Below are positions 34,558 to 43,643 of a DNA stretch of 64,000 bases, one piece after another. The DNA comes from Enterobacter sp. 638. Its GTDB lineage: Bacteria; Pseudomonadota; Gammaproteobacteria; Enterobacterales; Enterobacteriaceae. The stretch is taken from NCBI RefSeq assembly GCF_000016325.1, contig NC_009436.1, positions 2,294,001 to 2,358,000 of the forward strand, written 5' to 3'. Below the pieces are notes generated by a model that saw only the letters and a list, made by a program, of their open reading frames with translations, ran no database searches and had not been told where the DNA came from. The stretch's first letter is position 1. Every line of letters starts with the position of its first letter. The position numbers were made by a program, and so were the translations under genes.

Positions 34558-35541
34558 TTACAGCCATTTACTACGATGCAACCACCACGCAACACCCCCT
34601 ATCAAAACAACTAACATGATGCAAAAAGCCGAAAAGCCGAACTGATAACCGCCGCCTGGAATACCGCCTAAGTTGACGCCAAAGAGTCCAGTCAAAAATG
34701 TGCTGGGTAAAAAGACCATCGCCATTAACGACATGGTGTAGGTTCGGCGCGACAATGACTCCTGCATCACCTGCGCAATTTCATCACTCATCACCGCCGT
34801 ACGGGCGATACAGGAATCAATTTCATCCAGACCTCTGCCCAGGCGATCGGCAATATCCTGCATTCTGCGGCGCTGATCGTCGGTCATCCAGCTCAGGCGC
34901 TCGCTGGCCAGGCGAGCATAGACATCGCGCTGGGGCGTCATATAGCGACGCATCACAATCAGCTGTTTTCTCAGCAACGCCAGAGAACCCCGCGGGGGGA
35001 TATGCTGATCGAGCAAATTATCTTCGAGATCGATAATCTTATCGTGCAGCTCTTCAATAAATTCACTCGCATGATCGGTCAGCGCATCGCAGACATCGAC
35101 CAGCCAGCCACCGCAGTCGGCGGGCCCTGTGCCTTCTTTGAGATCGTTAACCACGTCATCAAGCGCGAGCACTTTGCGTTGCCGCGTGGACACAATCAGG
35201 CGTTCGTCCATATAAAGACGCATGGCAACCAGCTGATCGGGGCGTTCGTCGGTACTGCCATTAATACAGCGCAGTGTAATAAGGGTGCCATCGCCAAGAC
35301 GGCTGACGCGAGGCCGCACGCTATCGCCCGCCAGAGCATCACGTACGTTATTGGGGAGCAACGGGGTTGAAGCCAACCATTGCGCACTGTCAGGATGCGT
35401 ATAGTTCAGATGTAACCAGCAAGGATGTTCACTGTCGATGACATCGTTATCTTCCAGGTGCCGCGCCCCACCCTTACCGTCAAGCAGCCACGCGAACACC
35501 GCGTCCGGAACGTTAACCTCGGATCCTTTAATGCCTTCCAC
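34558..35541 (-). CDS. zntB: Zinc transporter ZntB (CorA family)
   Basis: 327 residues, the E. coli length. A large cytoplasmic funnel domain covers about 1-265 and two C-terminal membrane helices lie near 273-293 and 305-322. The pore signature reads FGVN after TFLTGL, where CorA magnesium channels have GMN. Zinc transport is the E. coli assignment; direction has been debated (efflux first, proton-coupled uptake later). Forms pentamers in the inner membrane. Confidence 0.97.
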   Translation of the reverse strand: MEGIKGSEVNVPDAVFAWLLDGKGGARHLEDNDVIDSEHPCWLHLNYTHPDSAQWLASTPLLPNNVRDALAGDSVRPRVSRLGDGTLITLRCINGSTDERPDQLVAMRLYMDERLIVSTRQRKVLALDDVVNDLKEGTGPADCGGWLVDVCDALTDHASEFIEELHDKIIDLEDNLLDQHIPPRGSLALLRKQLIVMRRYMTPQRDVYARLASERLSWMTDDQRRRMQDIADRLGRGLDEIDSCIARTAVMSDEIAQVMQESLSRRTYTMSLMAMVFLPSTFLTGLFGVNLGGIPGGGYQFGFSAFCIMLVVLIGGVAWWLHRSKWL

Positions 35542-35654
35542 AGCGCCTCCACCATTTCGAAATCATGGTTGTCAGTCTAGCCGTCACAAAATGTTATTCA
35601 ACATTTAAGCGTGCCAGTGCGCTGAATCTACTGATAAATTGTTTCTCAAAACGT

Positions 35655-35677
35655 AAAAAAGCCTGGCGAACCAGGCT
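35655..35677 (-). terminator. Terminator of the third chemoreceptor
   Basis: A 7-bp stem (agcctgg at 35660-35666, ccaggct at 35671-35677) with a CGAA-type loop. On the minus strand it is followed by TTTTTT. It lies 9 nt beyond the chemoreceptor stop. Confidence 0.9.
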
Positions 35678-35685
35678 TCTCTCTA

Positions 35686-36840
35686 TTAATACACTTGTTC
35701 GGCTCGTCGAGGGAAGATTGCCGAGGGAGAACGTTGTCGCGCCTGGCCCGTAAATTCATCCTTTTCTTCGAGTCTAAAGTTGCGGGTGCGCGCCTGTAAC
35801 TCGATGACCTGGTTTTTCAGCACATCCGAGGAGCCCGATAACTCATCGACCATCGCCACGTTGCTCTGCGTCACGCGTTCGAGCTCGGAAAGCGCCTGCG
35901 TAATTTGTGTGATTCCTTTTTCTTGCTCAGCGGTTGTCGCCGATATCTCATCCATCAGTTTGCTGACATGCCCGGAGCCGTTAACAATTTCGTGCATATT
36001 CTTTTCAGCTTCCGACACGACAGTTACGCCCTGAGTGACATTATTGCTGGTGACATCAATTAGCGATTTAATGCTTTTTGCCGCTTCGGCGCTACGATGC
36101 GCAAGATTACGCACCTCTCCGGCTACCACTGAAAAACCTTTGCCATGATCGCCCGCTCTGGCCGCTTCTACCGCCGCATTCAGCGCCAGAATATTGGTCT
36201 GGAAAGCGATGCCGTCAATCAGGGTGATGATTTCCGTCATTTGCTGGGCACATTCGGTAATGGATTGCATGTTGTGCGCAACTTGCCCCATTAACTCCCC
36301 ACCCTTGCGTGCCTGGACGGTCGCGAGATTCGCGCGCTCGCTGGCCAGCCGTGTATTGTCTGCATTATTCCGGGTGCTTGCTGCCATTTGCTCCATGCTG
36401 GCCGCAGTCTGGATCAGTGAGGCGGACTGCTGCTCTGTTTTGACCGAGAGTTGGGCGCTACGGGATGACAATTGCTCAGATAAGGTCATCGCGGTATGCG
36501 ACGATGCCCTAATTTCGCGAACCAGTGTGGCGATATTGCTGGATAAACTATTGATACCCGGAATTAATCGTCCAGCGCAGTTATTACCAAACTCAGGAAT
36601 GGAAACAGAAAGGTTGCCTGACGTCACTTCTTCGATACTTTTTTTCACCGTATTGATGGGGGTCACAAGATATTTTGTCATATACGACCAAAGCAACAAA
36701 ACCGCAAGAACATTAACAATATTAACTGCAATAAAAAGTGTTGTGCTTTTTGATAAAACAAAAACTAATCCGTCAATCATAAAAAGCACAATCATCAAAA
36801 AGTAAATAATAAAAGTCCTTACGCTAATATTTCTCAGCAT
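35686..36840 (-). CDS. Chemoreceptor with a membrane hairpin and no periplasmic sensor
   Basis: 384 residues from the ATG at 36840 (GGGA 8 nt upstream); the upstream in-frame extension is hydrophilic and has no ribosome site. Two hydrophobic helices at about 9-29 and 34-53 are separated by only a few residues, so there is no room for an external ligand domain. HAMP follows (TPINTVKKSIEEVTSGNL), then the signalling hairpin with [18 protein letters not shown] and GFSVVAGEVRNLAHRS. There is no C-terminal xWxxF tether. Such receptors sense internal or membrane signals, or act with partner proteins. It is divergent from the MHYT c-di-GMP gene. Confidence 0.9.
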   Translation of the reverse strand: MLRNISVRTFIIYFLMIVLFMIDGLVFVLSKSTTLFIAVNIVNVLAVLLLWSYMTKYLVTPINTVKKSIEEVTSGNLSVSIPEFGNNCAGRLIPGINSLSSNIATLVREIRASSHTAMTLSEQLSSRSAQLSVKTEQQSASLIQTAASMEQMAASTRNNADNTRLASERANLATVQARKGGELMGQVAHNMQSITECAQQMTEIITLIDGIAFQTNILALNAAVEAARAGDHGKGFSVVAGEVRNLAHRSAEAAKSIKSLIDVTSNNVTQGVTVVSEAEKNMHEIVNGSGHVSKLMDEISATTAEQEKGITQITQALSELERVTQSNVAMVDELSGSSDVLKNQVIELQARTRNFRLEEKDEFTGQARQRSPSAIFPRRAEQVY

Positions 36841-37292
36841 AATTGATCCCACGCAGCGTTTTGGAGAAGGTATTATGTTTATAGCATTCGCCCTTTCTTT
36901 TTCCACCTATTTTTAGTGGTATTTGCTATTTGCACACTGAAATCACGGATTTACCTTAAGTCAGAGCAATAACCTTTACGATAACCACAGCAAGGCCATA
37001 AATGCTATTACACTGTTATTTCAGGTGATAATGAAAGATTGATTAGCCAAACTAACTAATAATCAAAAGCGCTTTATTAAGAAGAGGTGAAACTAATCAT
37101 TAACATCATGTAGCATCACTAAAATGAAAATAGAAGAATATATTCTGCACGTATTCATGGTGCAAAATATTAACCTGTTTGTTGTTGATTTTAGATAAGC
37201 AACTAATCTTGGAATTAGTTAAAGTAAGCGTAGCGGTGTTGAATCGTGCACCGAATGAACTCATACCGATTTTTATAGCATGGGATGACATA
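36841..37292. other. Divergent promoter region, chemoreceptor / MHYT gene
   Basis: 452 nt, AT-rich, no supported gene. A GCCGATAA-like tacgataa occurs but lacks a matching -35, so I do not call a sigma-28 promoter. Confidence 0.5.
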
Positions 37293-39422
37293 ATGCTGGA
37301 TGTGTCCTGGGACCCTGTCCTTATCGCCATCTCTTTCCTGGTGGCCTTTATCGCGTCATTTGTCGCATTAGACAGTGCAGGGAAAATCTCTGGCGCTAGC
37401 CGTAAAGCCGCGTTCTGGTGGCAAATGGCGGGCGGAATTACCCTGGGAATTGGCGTCTGGTCTATGCATTTCATCGGAATGCTGTCGATGAAAATGCCAA
37501 TGGCCATGAGCTATGATTTTTGGCTCACCGCCACCTCGCTAGGCGTCGCTATCCTGGCCTCGACCAGCGCGATTCATATTGCGGTACCCGGTAACGCCCT
37601 TTCTCTTTTCCGTTGGCTGTTTTCCACGTTGATACTGAGCGCGGGCGTCGTTGCTATGCACTATATCGGGATGGCCGCGTTAATGTTCCACGATCAAATT
37701 ATCTGGAATATGACTATCGTTCTGATTTCAGTGTTGATTGCAATCGTCGCCTCCGGCGCGGCGCTCTGGCTCGCCTTCCACTTACGCCACCGACATAAAG
37801 GTGTGTTTATCAACCGTATTGCGGCAGCTATCGTGATGGGACTCGCCATCAGCGCAATGCATTACACCGGAATGAGCGCGGCTGATTTTCAGCATGACGT
37901 ACACACCCTGTCTGGCGGTGTAGGCGAACTGGATCTCTCTATCTGGGTTTCGTCCACAACGCTCGTTCTGCTGGGGATTATGCTCATTATCTCATTGGTG
38001 GACTCTCATTTCCGCACTCAGCGCCTGACGGATAATTTGCGCCAGTTAAACAAGCAACTTGAGCTACAGGCTCGGTTCGATGCCCTGACGGGGCTTGCTA
38101 ATCGCCATCAAATGGACATCAGCCTCCAGGACTGCTTGCATACCTCGTTGCTGAATAAAAAACAGTTTGCGGTCATGTTTCTTGATATAGACCATTTCAA
38201 GCTGATTAATGATGCCTGGGGGCATCAGGTGGGCGATGAACTGTTAATCAACGTGGCTCAGCGCATTACTGCCCGGCTGGTGCCGGGTATGACCCTCGCC
38301 AGACTCGGCGGTGATGAGTTTATTCTGCTTGTGCCCGACTGTGATGACGAAAAAATAACGACGCTTTCAATGACTCTTCTGGATGAGATTCGACGCCCCT
38401 TTGCGATCGGTGGTCATGCGATCAATGTCACGCTGAGTGTCGGTGTCAGCCTCTACCCCCAGCACGGTGAAACGCTCCATGAACTCAAATTTAAAGCTGA
38501 TGCGGCGATGTACCACATTAAGCAAGAGGGACGTAACGGCTGGGCAATTTACCGCCCTGAGATGTCGAAAAGTATAACGGCGGAACCCTCATTTCTACAG
38601 GATCTCACCCAGGCGCTTGAGCGCGAACAGTTTGAGCTGTGGTATCAGCCTACCTATCTTGCCGACGCTAATGAGATTCACGGTTTTGAAGCCCTGATCC
38701 GCTGGCATCATCCTGAGCAAGGTGTGCTTCTGCCGGCTGTTTTTTTACCTTCGCTGGAAAAAACAGGTTTAATCATTCCCGTTGGCGTCTGGGCGATTGA
38801 ACAAGCCTGCAGGCAACTGCGATTCTGGACGGAGCAAGGCTTCGGTCAGTGGACACTTTCATTTAATTTGTCTCCTGTTCAATTTGAGCAACAGGATATA
38901 TTTGAGATAATCACGAGCACCATTCAAAAATATAACCTTGAGCCTTCACGACTGATTCTTGAGGTCACCGAAAGCACCGCGCTTAAAAATCTCGAACGTA
39001 GCATCGAATTGTTAAATGCCTTTAGCCAAGCGGGATTTATTGTCTCTATCGACGATTTCGGCACGGGGTATTCTAATCTGCTCATGTTAAATGTCCTTCC
39101 TGCCAAAGAGTTGAAAATTGATAAAAGTTTTATCGACAGCATGCTGGATAACAATAAAAGCCAGAAAATTGTCGAAACCATAATTAACGTTGCCCGTACC
39201 ATGGATATGGTCGTGGTTGCAGAAGGAATTGAAACGGCAGAACAACAACAGATACTGACAAATCTGGGGTGTGATTATTTGCAGGGATATTATTTTTCAC
39301 GCCCCCTACCCGCCGAACAAGTTCCCTGGCTGGTATTACAAAACAAGTCCGATAAACAAATCATACCCATTGGCAAAAATCACGTGGACCTTCCCCACAA
39401 TTCACAAAAAAATCATGCCTGA
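37293..39422 (+). CDS. MHYT-GGDEF-EAL cyclic di-GMP protein
   Basis: 709 residues from the ATG at 37293 (GGGATGA upstream); an earlier in-frame start lacks a ribosome site. The seven-helix N-terminal sensor (about 1-235) carries the three MHYT-type repeats, MHFIGM, MHYIGM and MHYTGM, proposed to bind copper and sense oxygen, CO or NO. GGDEF domain about 250-415: LDIDHFKLIND and RLGGDEF near 338; the RxxD inhibitory site is absent (VPGM). EAL domain about 435-690: FEALIRW, NLSPVQFE, EVTES, DDFGTGYSN and AEGIE, all catalytic positions intact. Phosphodiesterase activity is likely; cyclase activity is possible. Confidence 0.94.
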   Translation: MLDVSWDPVLIAISFLVAFIASFVALDSAGKISGASRKAAFWWQMAGGITLGIGVWSMHFIGMLSMKMPMAMSYDFWLTATSLGVAILASTSAIHIAVPGNALSLFRWLFSTLILSAGVVAMHYIGMAALMFHDQIIWNMTIVLISVLIAIVASGAALWLAFHLRHRHKGVFINRIAAAIVMGLAISAMHYTGMSAADFQHDVHTLSGGVGELDLSIWVSSTTLVLLGIMLIISLVDSHFRTQRLTDNLRQLNKQLELQARFDALTGLANRHQMDISLQDCLHTSLLNKKQFAVMFLDIDHFKLINDAWGHQVGDELLINVAQRITARLVPGMTLARLGGDEFILLVPDCDDEKITTLSMTLLDEIRRPFAIGGHAINVTLSVGVSLYPQHGETLHELKFKADAAMYHIKQEGRNGWAIYRPEMSKSITAEPSFLQDLTQALEREQFELWYQPTYLADANEIHGFEALIRWHHPEQGVLLPAVFLPSLEKTGLIIPVGVWAIEQACRQLRFWTEQGFGQWTLSFNLSPVQFEQQDIFEIITSTIQKYNLEPSRLILEVTESTALKNLERSIELLNAFSQAGFIVSIDDFGTGYSNLLMLNVLPAKELKIDKSFIDSMLDNNKSQKIVETIINVARTMDMVVVAEGIETAEQQQILTNLGCDYLQGYYFSRPLPAEQVPWLVLQNKSDKQIIPIGKNHVDLPHNSQKNHA

Positions 39423-39513
39423 TGTGAATAAGTAGAGTATGTTTCAATAAAGCCCACGCGTGTTCATTCCGTCGTGGACATCAGGCAGCGGTACTGATGA
39501 TCGGGAACACTCT

Positions 39514-40746
39514 ATGTCGCTACCCAGCTATGAAGCGCTCAATTTTATTAAAACACCCGTTTGGTTAGTCTCATCCGTTTCTGAGCAAGTTATATTCGCT
39601 AACTTAGCAGCGACAGCCTTGATGCTGAATAAATCACTCAACGATATGCGTAACGGGGTTTTTTCAGCAAATGCCCAGCATCTGCTTTCCATGTACGTCC
39701 CGGATCTTAAATCTGAGCTGGATATCATCGAAGTCTGGACCGTCTGGCGCGACCAGCAAGAAACGACGTTAAGCTGTCGGCTGTCACTCGCTCATGACGA
39801 AAATATTGGCGACGTGATTATATTTGAGGGCATTGCGTCTCAAATGCCGACGGGACTTAAAGCCAGCCGGTCGGCAAATTATCAGCGCAAAAAACAGGGC
39901 TTTTACGCCCGTTTTTTTCTGACAAACAGCGCCCCGATGTTGCTGATTGATACCGCGCGTGATGGTCAAATTGTGGATGCCAATCTGGCAGCCCTGAATT
40001 TCTACGGCTACACCCATGATGCGATATGCAGCAAGCATACCTGGGAAATAAACACGTTAGGCCGTGATATTTTACCGATCATGAATGAGGTTGCGCGCCT
40101 TCCCGGCGGGCATAAACCGCTTAATTTTGTTCACCGCCTCGCGGACGGGTCAACCCGGCATGTGCAAACTTACGCTGGGCCGATTGAAATCTATGGCGAT
40201 AAATTGATGCTGTGTATCGTTCATGACATTACCGAGCAGAAGCGCCTGGAGCAGGAGCTGGAACATGCCGCGATGCGAGATTCGATGACTGGCTTGCTTA
40301 ATCGTCGGCAATTTTACCGCATCACCGAGCAAACCAACCCGTCTCATTTACCGCTTCAGGACCAGTTCAGCTTATTGCTGGTCGATACCGACCACTTTAA
40401 AAATATCAACGATGTGTTTGGGCATCTTAAAGGCGATGAAGTCTTGATTTCGCTTTCGCGTACGCTTGAAGCCTGCAGCCGTAAGGATGATTTTGTGTTT
40501 CGCTGGGGCGGCGAAGAGTTTGTTATTCTGTTGCCGCGCACGCAGCTGGATATCGCAATGCAGGTTGCCGAAACCATTCGCGCTGCGGTTGCACGCATCG
40601 CAATTCCTGGTCTGCCGCGCTTTACCGTGAGTATCGGTGTTGCACGGCACAATCCCGATGAAAGCATTGATGAGCTTTTTAAACGGGTTGATGACGCGCT
40701 GTACCGCGCTAAAAATGATGGACGGAATAAAGTGTTGGCAGCCTAA
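39514..40746 (+). CDS. PAS-GGDEF diguanylate cyclase
   Basis: 410 residues from the ATG at 39514 (GGGA upstream); a GTG start at 39460 lacks a ribosome site. The N-terminal 110 residues look like a degenerate PAS (FIKTPVWLVSS, VIFANLAATALM). A second PAS spans about 130-245 (APMLLIDTARDGQIVDANLAAL). The GGDEF domain follows: VDTDHFKNINDVFGH, then RWGGEEFVILLPR near 331. The inhibitory RxxD site is present (RKDD), so product feedback is likely, unlike the other two GGDEF proteins here. Soluble. It follows the MHYT gene by 91 nt on the same strand and may be co-transcribed. Confidence 0.93.
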   Translation: MSLPSYEALNFIKTPVWLVSSVSEQVIFANLAATALMLNKSLNDMRNGVFSANAQHLLSMYVPDLKSELDIIEVWTVWRDQQETTLSCRLSLAHDENIGDVIIFEGIASQMPTGLKASRSANYQRKKQGFYARFFLTNSAPMLLIDTARDGQIVDANLAALNFYGYTHDAICSKHTWEINTLGRDILPIMNEVARLPGGHKPLNFVHRLADGSTRHVQTYAGPIEIYGDKLMLCIVHDITEQKRLEQELEHAAMRDSMTGLLNRRQFYRITEQTNPSHLPLQDQFSLLLVDTDHFKNINDVFGHLKGDEVLISLSRTLEACSRKDDFVFRWGGEEFVILLPRTQLDIAMQVAETIRAAVARIAIPGLPRFTVSIGVARHNPDESIDELFKRVDDALYRAKNDGRNKVLAA

Positions 40747-40821
40747 GAACTGGTGTAATGATAAAAGCCTCGTTACAATGCCCCGCTTAAATAAACGGAT
40801 TTCAGGTGGGTAGCTTTTGCT

Positions 40822-40962
40822 ATGGAAAAAACAGAAGTAATACTCATCCTAATTATTTTAGTGATAATTATATTTGGTTTGTGGTTTATTTTTAGCGGGC
40901 AAATGTGGCATTTAGCGGCGTTCCTCGAGAACTGGCTTTATCCTTCGATTGACGCGCCATGA
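40822..40962 (+). CDS. Small single-helix membrane protein, hypothetical
   Basis: 46 residues: MEKTEV, then a run of about 20 hydrophobic residues (ILILIILVIIIFGLWFIF), then SGQMWHLAAFLENWLYPS. GGTGGG lies about 13 nt upstream, a poorly spaced ribosome site. Composition and the clear helix support a real gene; I do not recognise it. A terminator lies about 125 nt downstream. Confidence 0.5.
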   Translation: MEKTEVILILIILVIIIFGLWFIFSGQMWHLAAFLENWLYPSIDAP

Positions 40963-41086
40963 TGCACGTATAACCCTTTGTTTCACCTACCGGAATTGTC
41001 AGCTATTGCTGTGTGAAAAAACGCGTAAGATGAAAAATGTAACCCTCCGTGATGGGTTAACACAGCATTAATCATTGGCTTATGTT

Positions 41087-41110
41087 GCCCGTTCTCTGAC
41101 GGGCTTTTTT
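41087..41110 (+). terminator. Rightward terminator before mppA, preceded by a second hairpin
   Basis: gcccgt at 41087-41092 pairs with acgggc at 41099-41104, followed by six T. A second short hairpin (aaccc/gggtt, 41041-41058) lies upstream. No rightward gene ends nearby except the small ORF at 40822-40962, so the transcript it ends is unclear. Confidence 0.75.
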
Positions 41111-41129
41111 ATTTATGCCGGCTGATAAA

Positions 41130-42746
41130 TTAATGCTTTTCGATATACATCGTCCGGCTATAAGCCACGTCTTCCGCATTATTTATCGGATAGCCTTTCA
41201 CCCACGGCTTAATCAAACGTCCATTGGTATATTGATAAATGGGTGCAATCGGCGCTTTTTCAGCAAGAATTTTCTCTGCCGAATTGTAATCCGCATTCCG
41301 CGCTTTTACCGTTGTCTCCAGCGTCGCCTGATTGATGATTTTATCGTAAGCCGGATCGTTGAAACGTGAAATATTCCCGGTGTGCGTTGATGTGAGTAGC
41401 GACAGGAACGTTGAAGGTTCGTTGTAATCCCCGACCCATGACGCACGAATCACGTCGAAATTACCGGTGTTGCGACTGTCGATGTACGTTTTCCACTCCT
41501 GGTTCTGCAGCTTCACGTCTACGCCAAGATTTTTCTTCCACATCGACGCCACCGCAATCGCGATTTTTTGATGGTTTTCAGACGTGTTGTAAAGCAGCGT
41601 GAGTTTAAGCGGGCGTTGCGGACCGTATCCTGCGGCTTGCAGCAGCATTTTTGCCTGCGCGTTTAGCTCCGCTTGCGACATCTGCTCAAACGGTGATGGC
41701 TCGGCCGTAAACCCTGCCGTCACGTCAGGGGTAAAGTGCCAGGCCGGTTTTTCACCGGTACCCAGGACCTTCTCAGCCATGATCCGACGGTCAATCGTCA
41801 TACTCAACGCCAGACGTACACGCGAATCCGCAGTCGGCCCCTTTTGGGTGTTAAACGCATAATAGTATGTGCCGAGCTGTGGCGGCGTATAAACCTGCTC
41901 CGGGATGTCTTTCAGCAGCTTCTGGTAAAGATTTTTCGGGAACGATTCGGTGATATCAATATCCCCCGCCAGATAGCGTTTCGTGGCTGATGACTCCTGG
42001 TTGAGCGGCACAAACGTCACTTTTTGCAGTACCGTTTTGCCGTTATCCCAGTAATGGGTATTGGGTTCAACAACCAGTTTTTCATTCACCACGCGGTCTT
42101 TTAAAACATACGCCCCGTTACCCACCAGCGCGCCGGGTCGTGTCCAGTCTTTATTGCCTTCAACATTGGCTTTCTGCACAGGATAAAAAGCAAAGCTCGC
42201 CGTCAGATTGGCAAACCACGGCAATGGTTTATCCAGTTGTACACGCAGCGTTTTGGCATCAACAGCCGTCACGCCCAGTGAATTAGGCAGCGCTTTACCA
42301 TCGATAATACTCTGAGCATTAGTGATCCCCGCCAGCGCCGCAAACCATGCAAACGGTGAGGTCGTTTTAGGGTCGACCAGACGCTGCCAGCTGTAAACGA
42401 AATCTTCTGCCGTCACCGGCGTACCGTCAGACCACTTTGCGTTATCGCGCAAGGTAAACGTCCAGGTGCGGTTGTCATTACTCTGCCATTTTGATGCGAC
42501 ACCTGGAATCAACGCGCCCTTTTCGTTCTGATTCACCAGGCCTTCAAACAGATCCCGGATAACCTGAATTTCTGGTAACCCTACGGCTTTAGCGGGGTCG
42601 AGCGATGCTGGCTCATCTTTAATATGACGCACCAGCTCCTGTTTTTGGGCCAGTACGGTTCCCGAAGGAACATCAGCCGCATGAGAAAACGATGAGAGTC
42701 CGCACAGCCAAAGCGCGGTACAGAGCAGCGAGACAGGATGCTTCAT
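41130..42746 (-). CDS. mppA: Periplasmic murein tripeptide-binding protein MppA
   Basis: 538 residues (E. coli 537) with a signal peptide cleaved after SHA (about residue 23). SBP family 5 (OppA-like): DEPASLDPAKAVG near 40, NDNRTWTFTLRDNAKWSDGTPVTAEDF near 110. MppA delivers the cell-wall tripeptide L-Ala-gamma-D-Glu-meso-DAP to the Opp permease for recycling. It is divergent from mpaA, whose product cleaves the same peptide, and close to ycjG, which epimerises the resulting Ala-Glu. Confidence 0.96.
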   Translation of the reverse strand: MKHPVSLLCTALWLCGLSSFSHAADVPSGTVLAQKQELVRHIKDEPASLDPAKAVGLPEIQVIRDLFEGLVNQNEKGALIPGVASKWQSNDNRTWTFTLRDNAKWSDGTPVTAEDFVYSWQRLVDPKTTSPFAWFAALAGITNAQSIIDGKALPNSLGVTAVDAKTLRVQLDKPLPWFANLTASFAFYPVQKANVEGNKDWTRPGALVGNGAYVLKDRVVNEKLVVEPNTHYWDNGKTVLQKVTFVPLNQESSATKRYLAGDIDITESFPKNLYQKLLKDIPEQVYTPPQLGTYYYAFNTQKGPTADSRVRLALSMTIDRRIMAEKVLGTGEKPAWHFTPDVTAGFTAEPSPFEQMSQAELNAQAKMLLQAAGYGPQRPLKLTLLYNTSENHQKIAIAVASMWKKNLGVDVKLQNQEWKTYIDSRNTGNFDVIRASWVGDYNEPSTFLSLLTSTHTGNISRFNDPAYDKIINQATLETTVKARNADYNSAEKILAEKAPIAPIYQYTNGRLIKPWVKGYPINNAEDVAYSRTMYIEKH

Positions 42747-42929
42747 AAGATCCCCTTTAAAAGGTCGGTGACGAGCAGATGCGTAATTATTTGTTTCAAA
42801 ACAGAGAAATGCAAACTTCTTACCGCGGAAAGGTGATATCTGGCTATTTTCTCCTCACGCTGAAACTATTTGATTAACAGCGAGTTTTACACAACACTGG
42901 CAGTCATTAGCCCTTTATCAGGATTTCGT

Positions 42930-43643
42930 ATGTCACCCAACCGCCCAAGAACGGAACGTGGCGTATTTCCACGTGGAACCGAACACTATGGCCGCTCTTT
43001 TTTGGGCGCCCCGCTGATCTGGTTCCCCGCGCCACAGGCCGATCGCCACAGTGGACTGATTATCGCGGGTACGCACGGGGATGAAAATTCATCGATTGTG
43101 ACACTCTCCTGCGCGCTGCGAACGCTGGCCCCTGAGCGACGTCGTCATCATGTGGTGCTGACGGTCAACCCGGATGGCTGTCAATTGGGATTGCGCGCCA
43201 ACGCGCGCGGCGTCGATCTCAACCGTAATTTCCCGGCGGCCAACTGGCGCGCAGGCGAAACGGTATACCGCTGGAACAGTGCCGCTGAAGAACGAGACGT
43301 GGTGCTACTGACCGGCGAAAAGCCCGGCTCAGAACCGGAAACTCAAGCGTTGTGCCAGCTAATCCATCACCTTCATCCCGCATGGGTTGTTACGTTTCAC
43401 GATCCGTTGGCTTGCATCGAAGATCCCCGTCATACGGAGTTAGGCGAATGGTTGGGCGAGGCGTTTTCGCTACCGGTGGTGACGAGCGTGGGCTACGAAA
43501 CGCCTGGCTCATTTGGTAGCTGGTGCGCCGATCTCGGCCTCCACTGCATCACTGCGGAATTCCCGCCCGTCTCATCTGACGAAGCGAGCGAGAAATACCT
43601 CGAAGCCATGACGGGTCTTCTGCGCTGGCAATCTCAGAGATGA
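42930..43643 (+). CDS. mpaA: Murein peptide amidase MpaA
   Basis: 237 residues from the ATG at 42930 (AGGA 7 nt upstream); E. coli MpaA is about 242. M14-type zinc carboxypeptidase: GTHGDENS gives zinc ligands His and Glu, FHDPL the third His, and ITAEFPP the catalytic Glu. NRNFPAANW binds substrate. It hydrolyses the gamma-D-Glu-DAP bond of recycled murein tripeptide in the cytoplasm. The 3' end overlaps convergent ycjG by 10 nt. Confidence 0.96.
   Translation: MSPNRPRTERGVFPRGTEHYGRSFLGAPLIWFPAPQADRHSGLIIAGTHGDENSSIVTLSCALRTLAPERRRHHVVLTVNPDGCQLGLRANARGVDLNRNFPAANWRAGETVYRWNSAAEERDVVLLTGEKPGSEPETQALCQLIHHLHPAWVVTFHDPLACIEDPRHTELGEWLGEAFSLPVVTSVGYETPGSFGSWCADLGLHCITAEFPPVSSDEASEKYLEAMTGLLRWQSQR

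Noticed and set aside
36960..36990. tacgataa as a sigma-28 -10 for the MHYT gene
   Set aside because: No matching -35 at 11 nt and about 300 nt from the gene.
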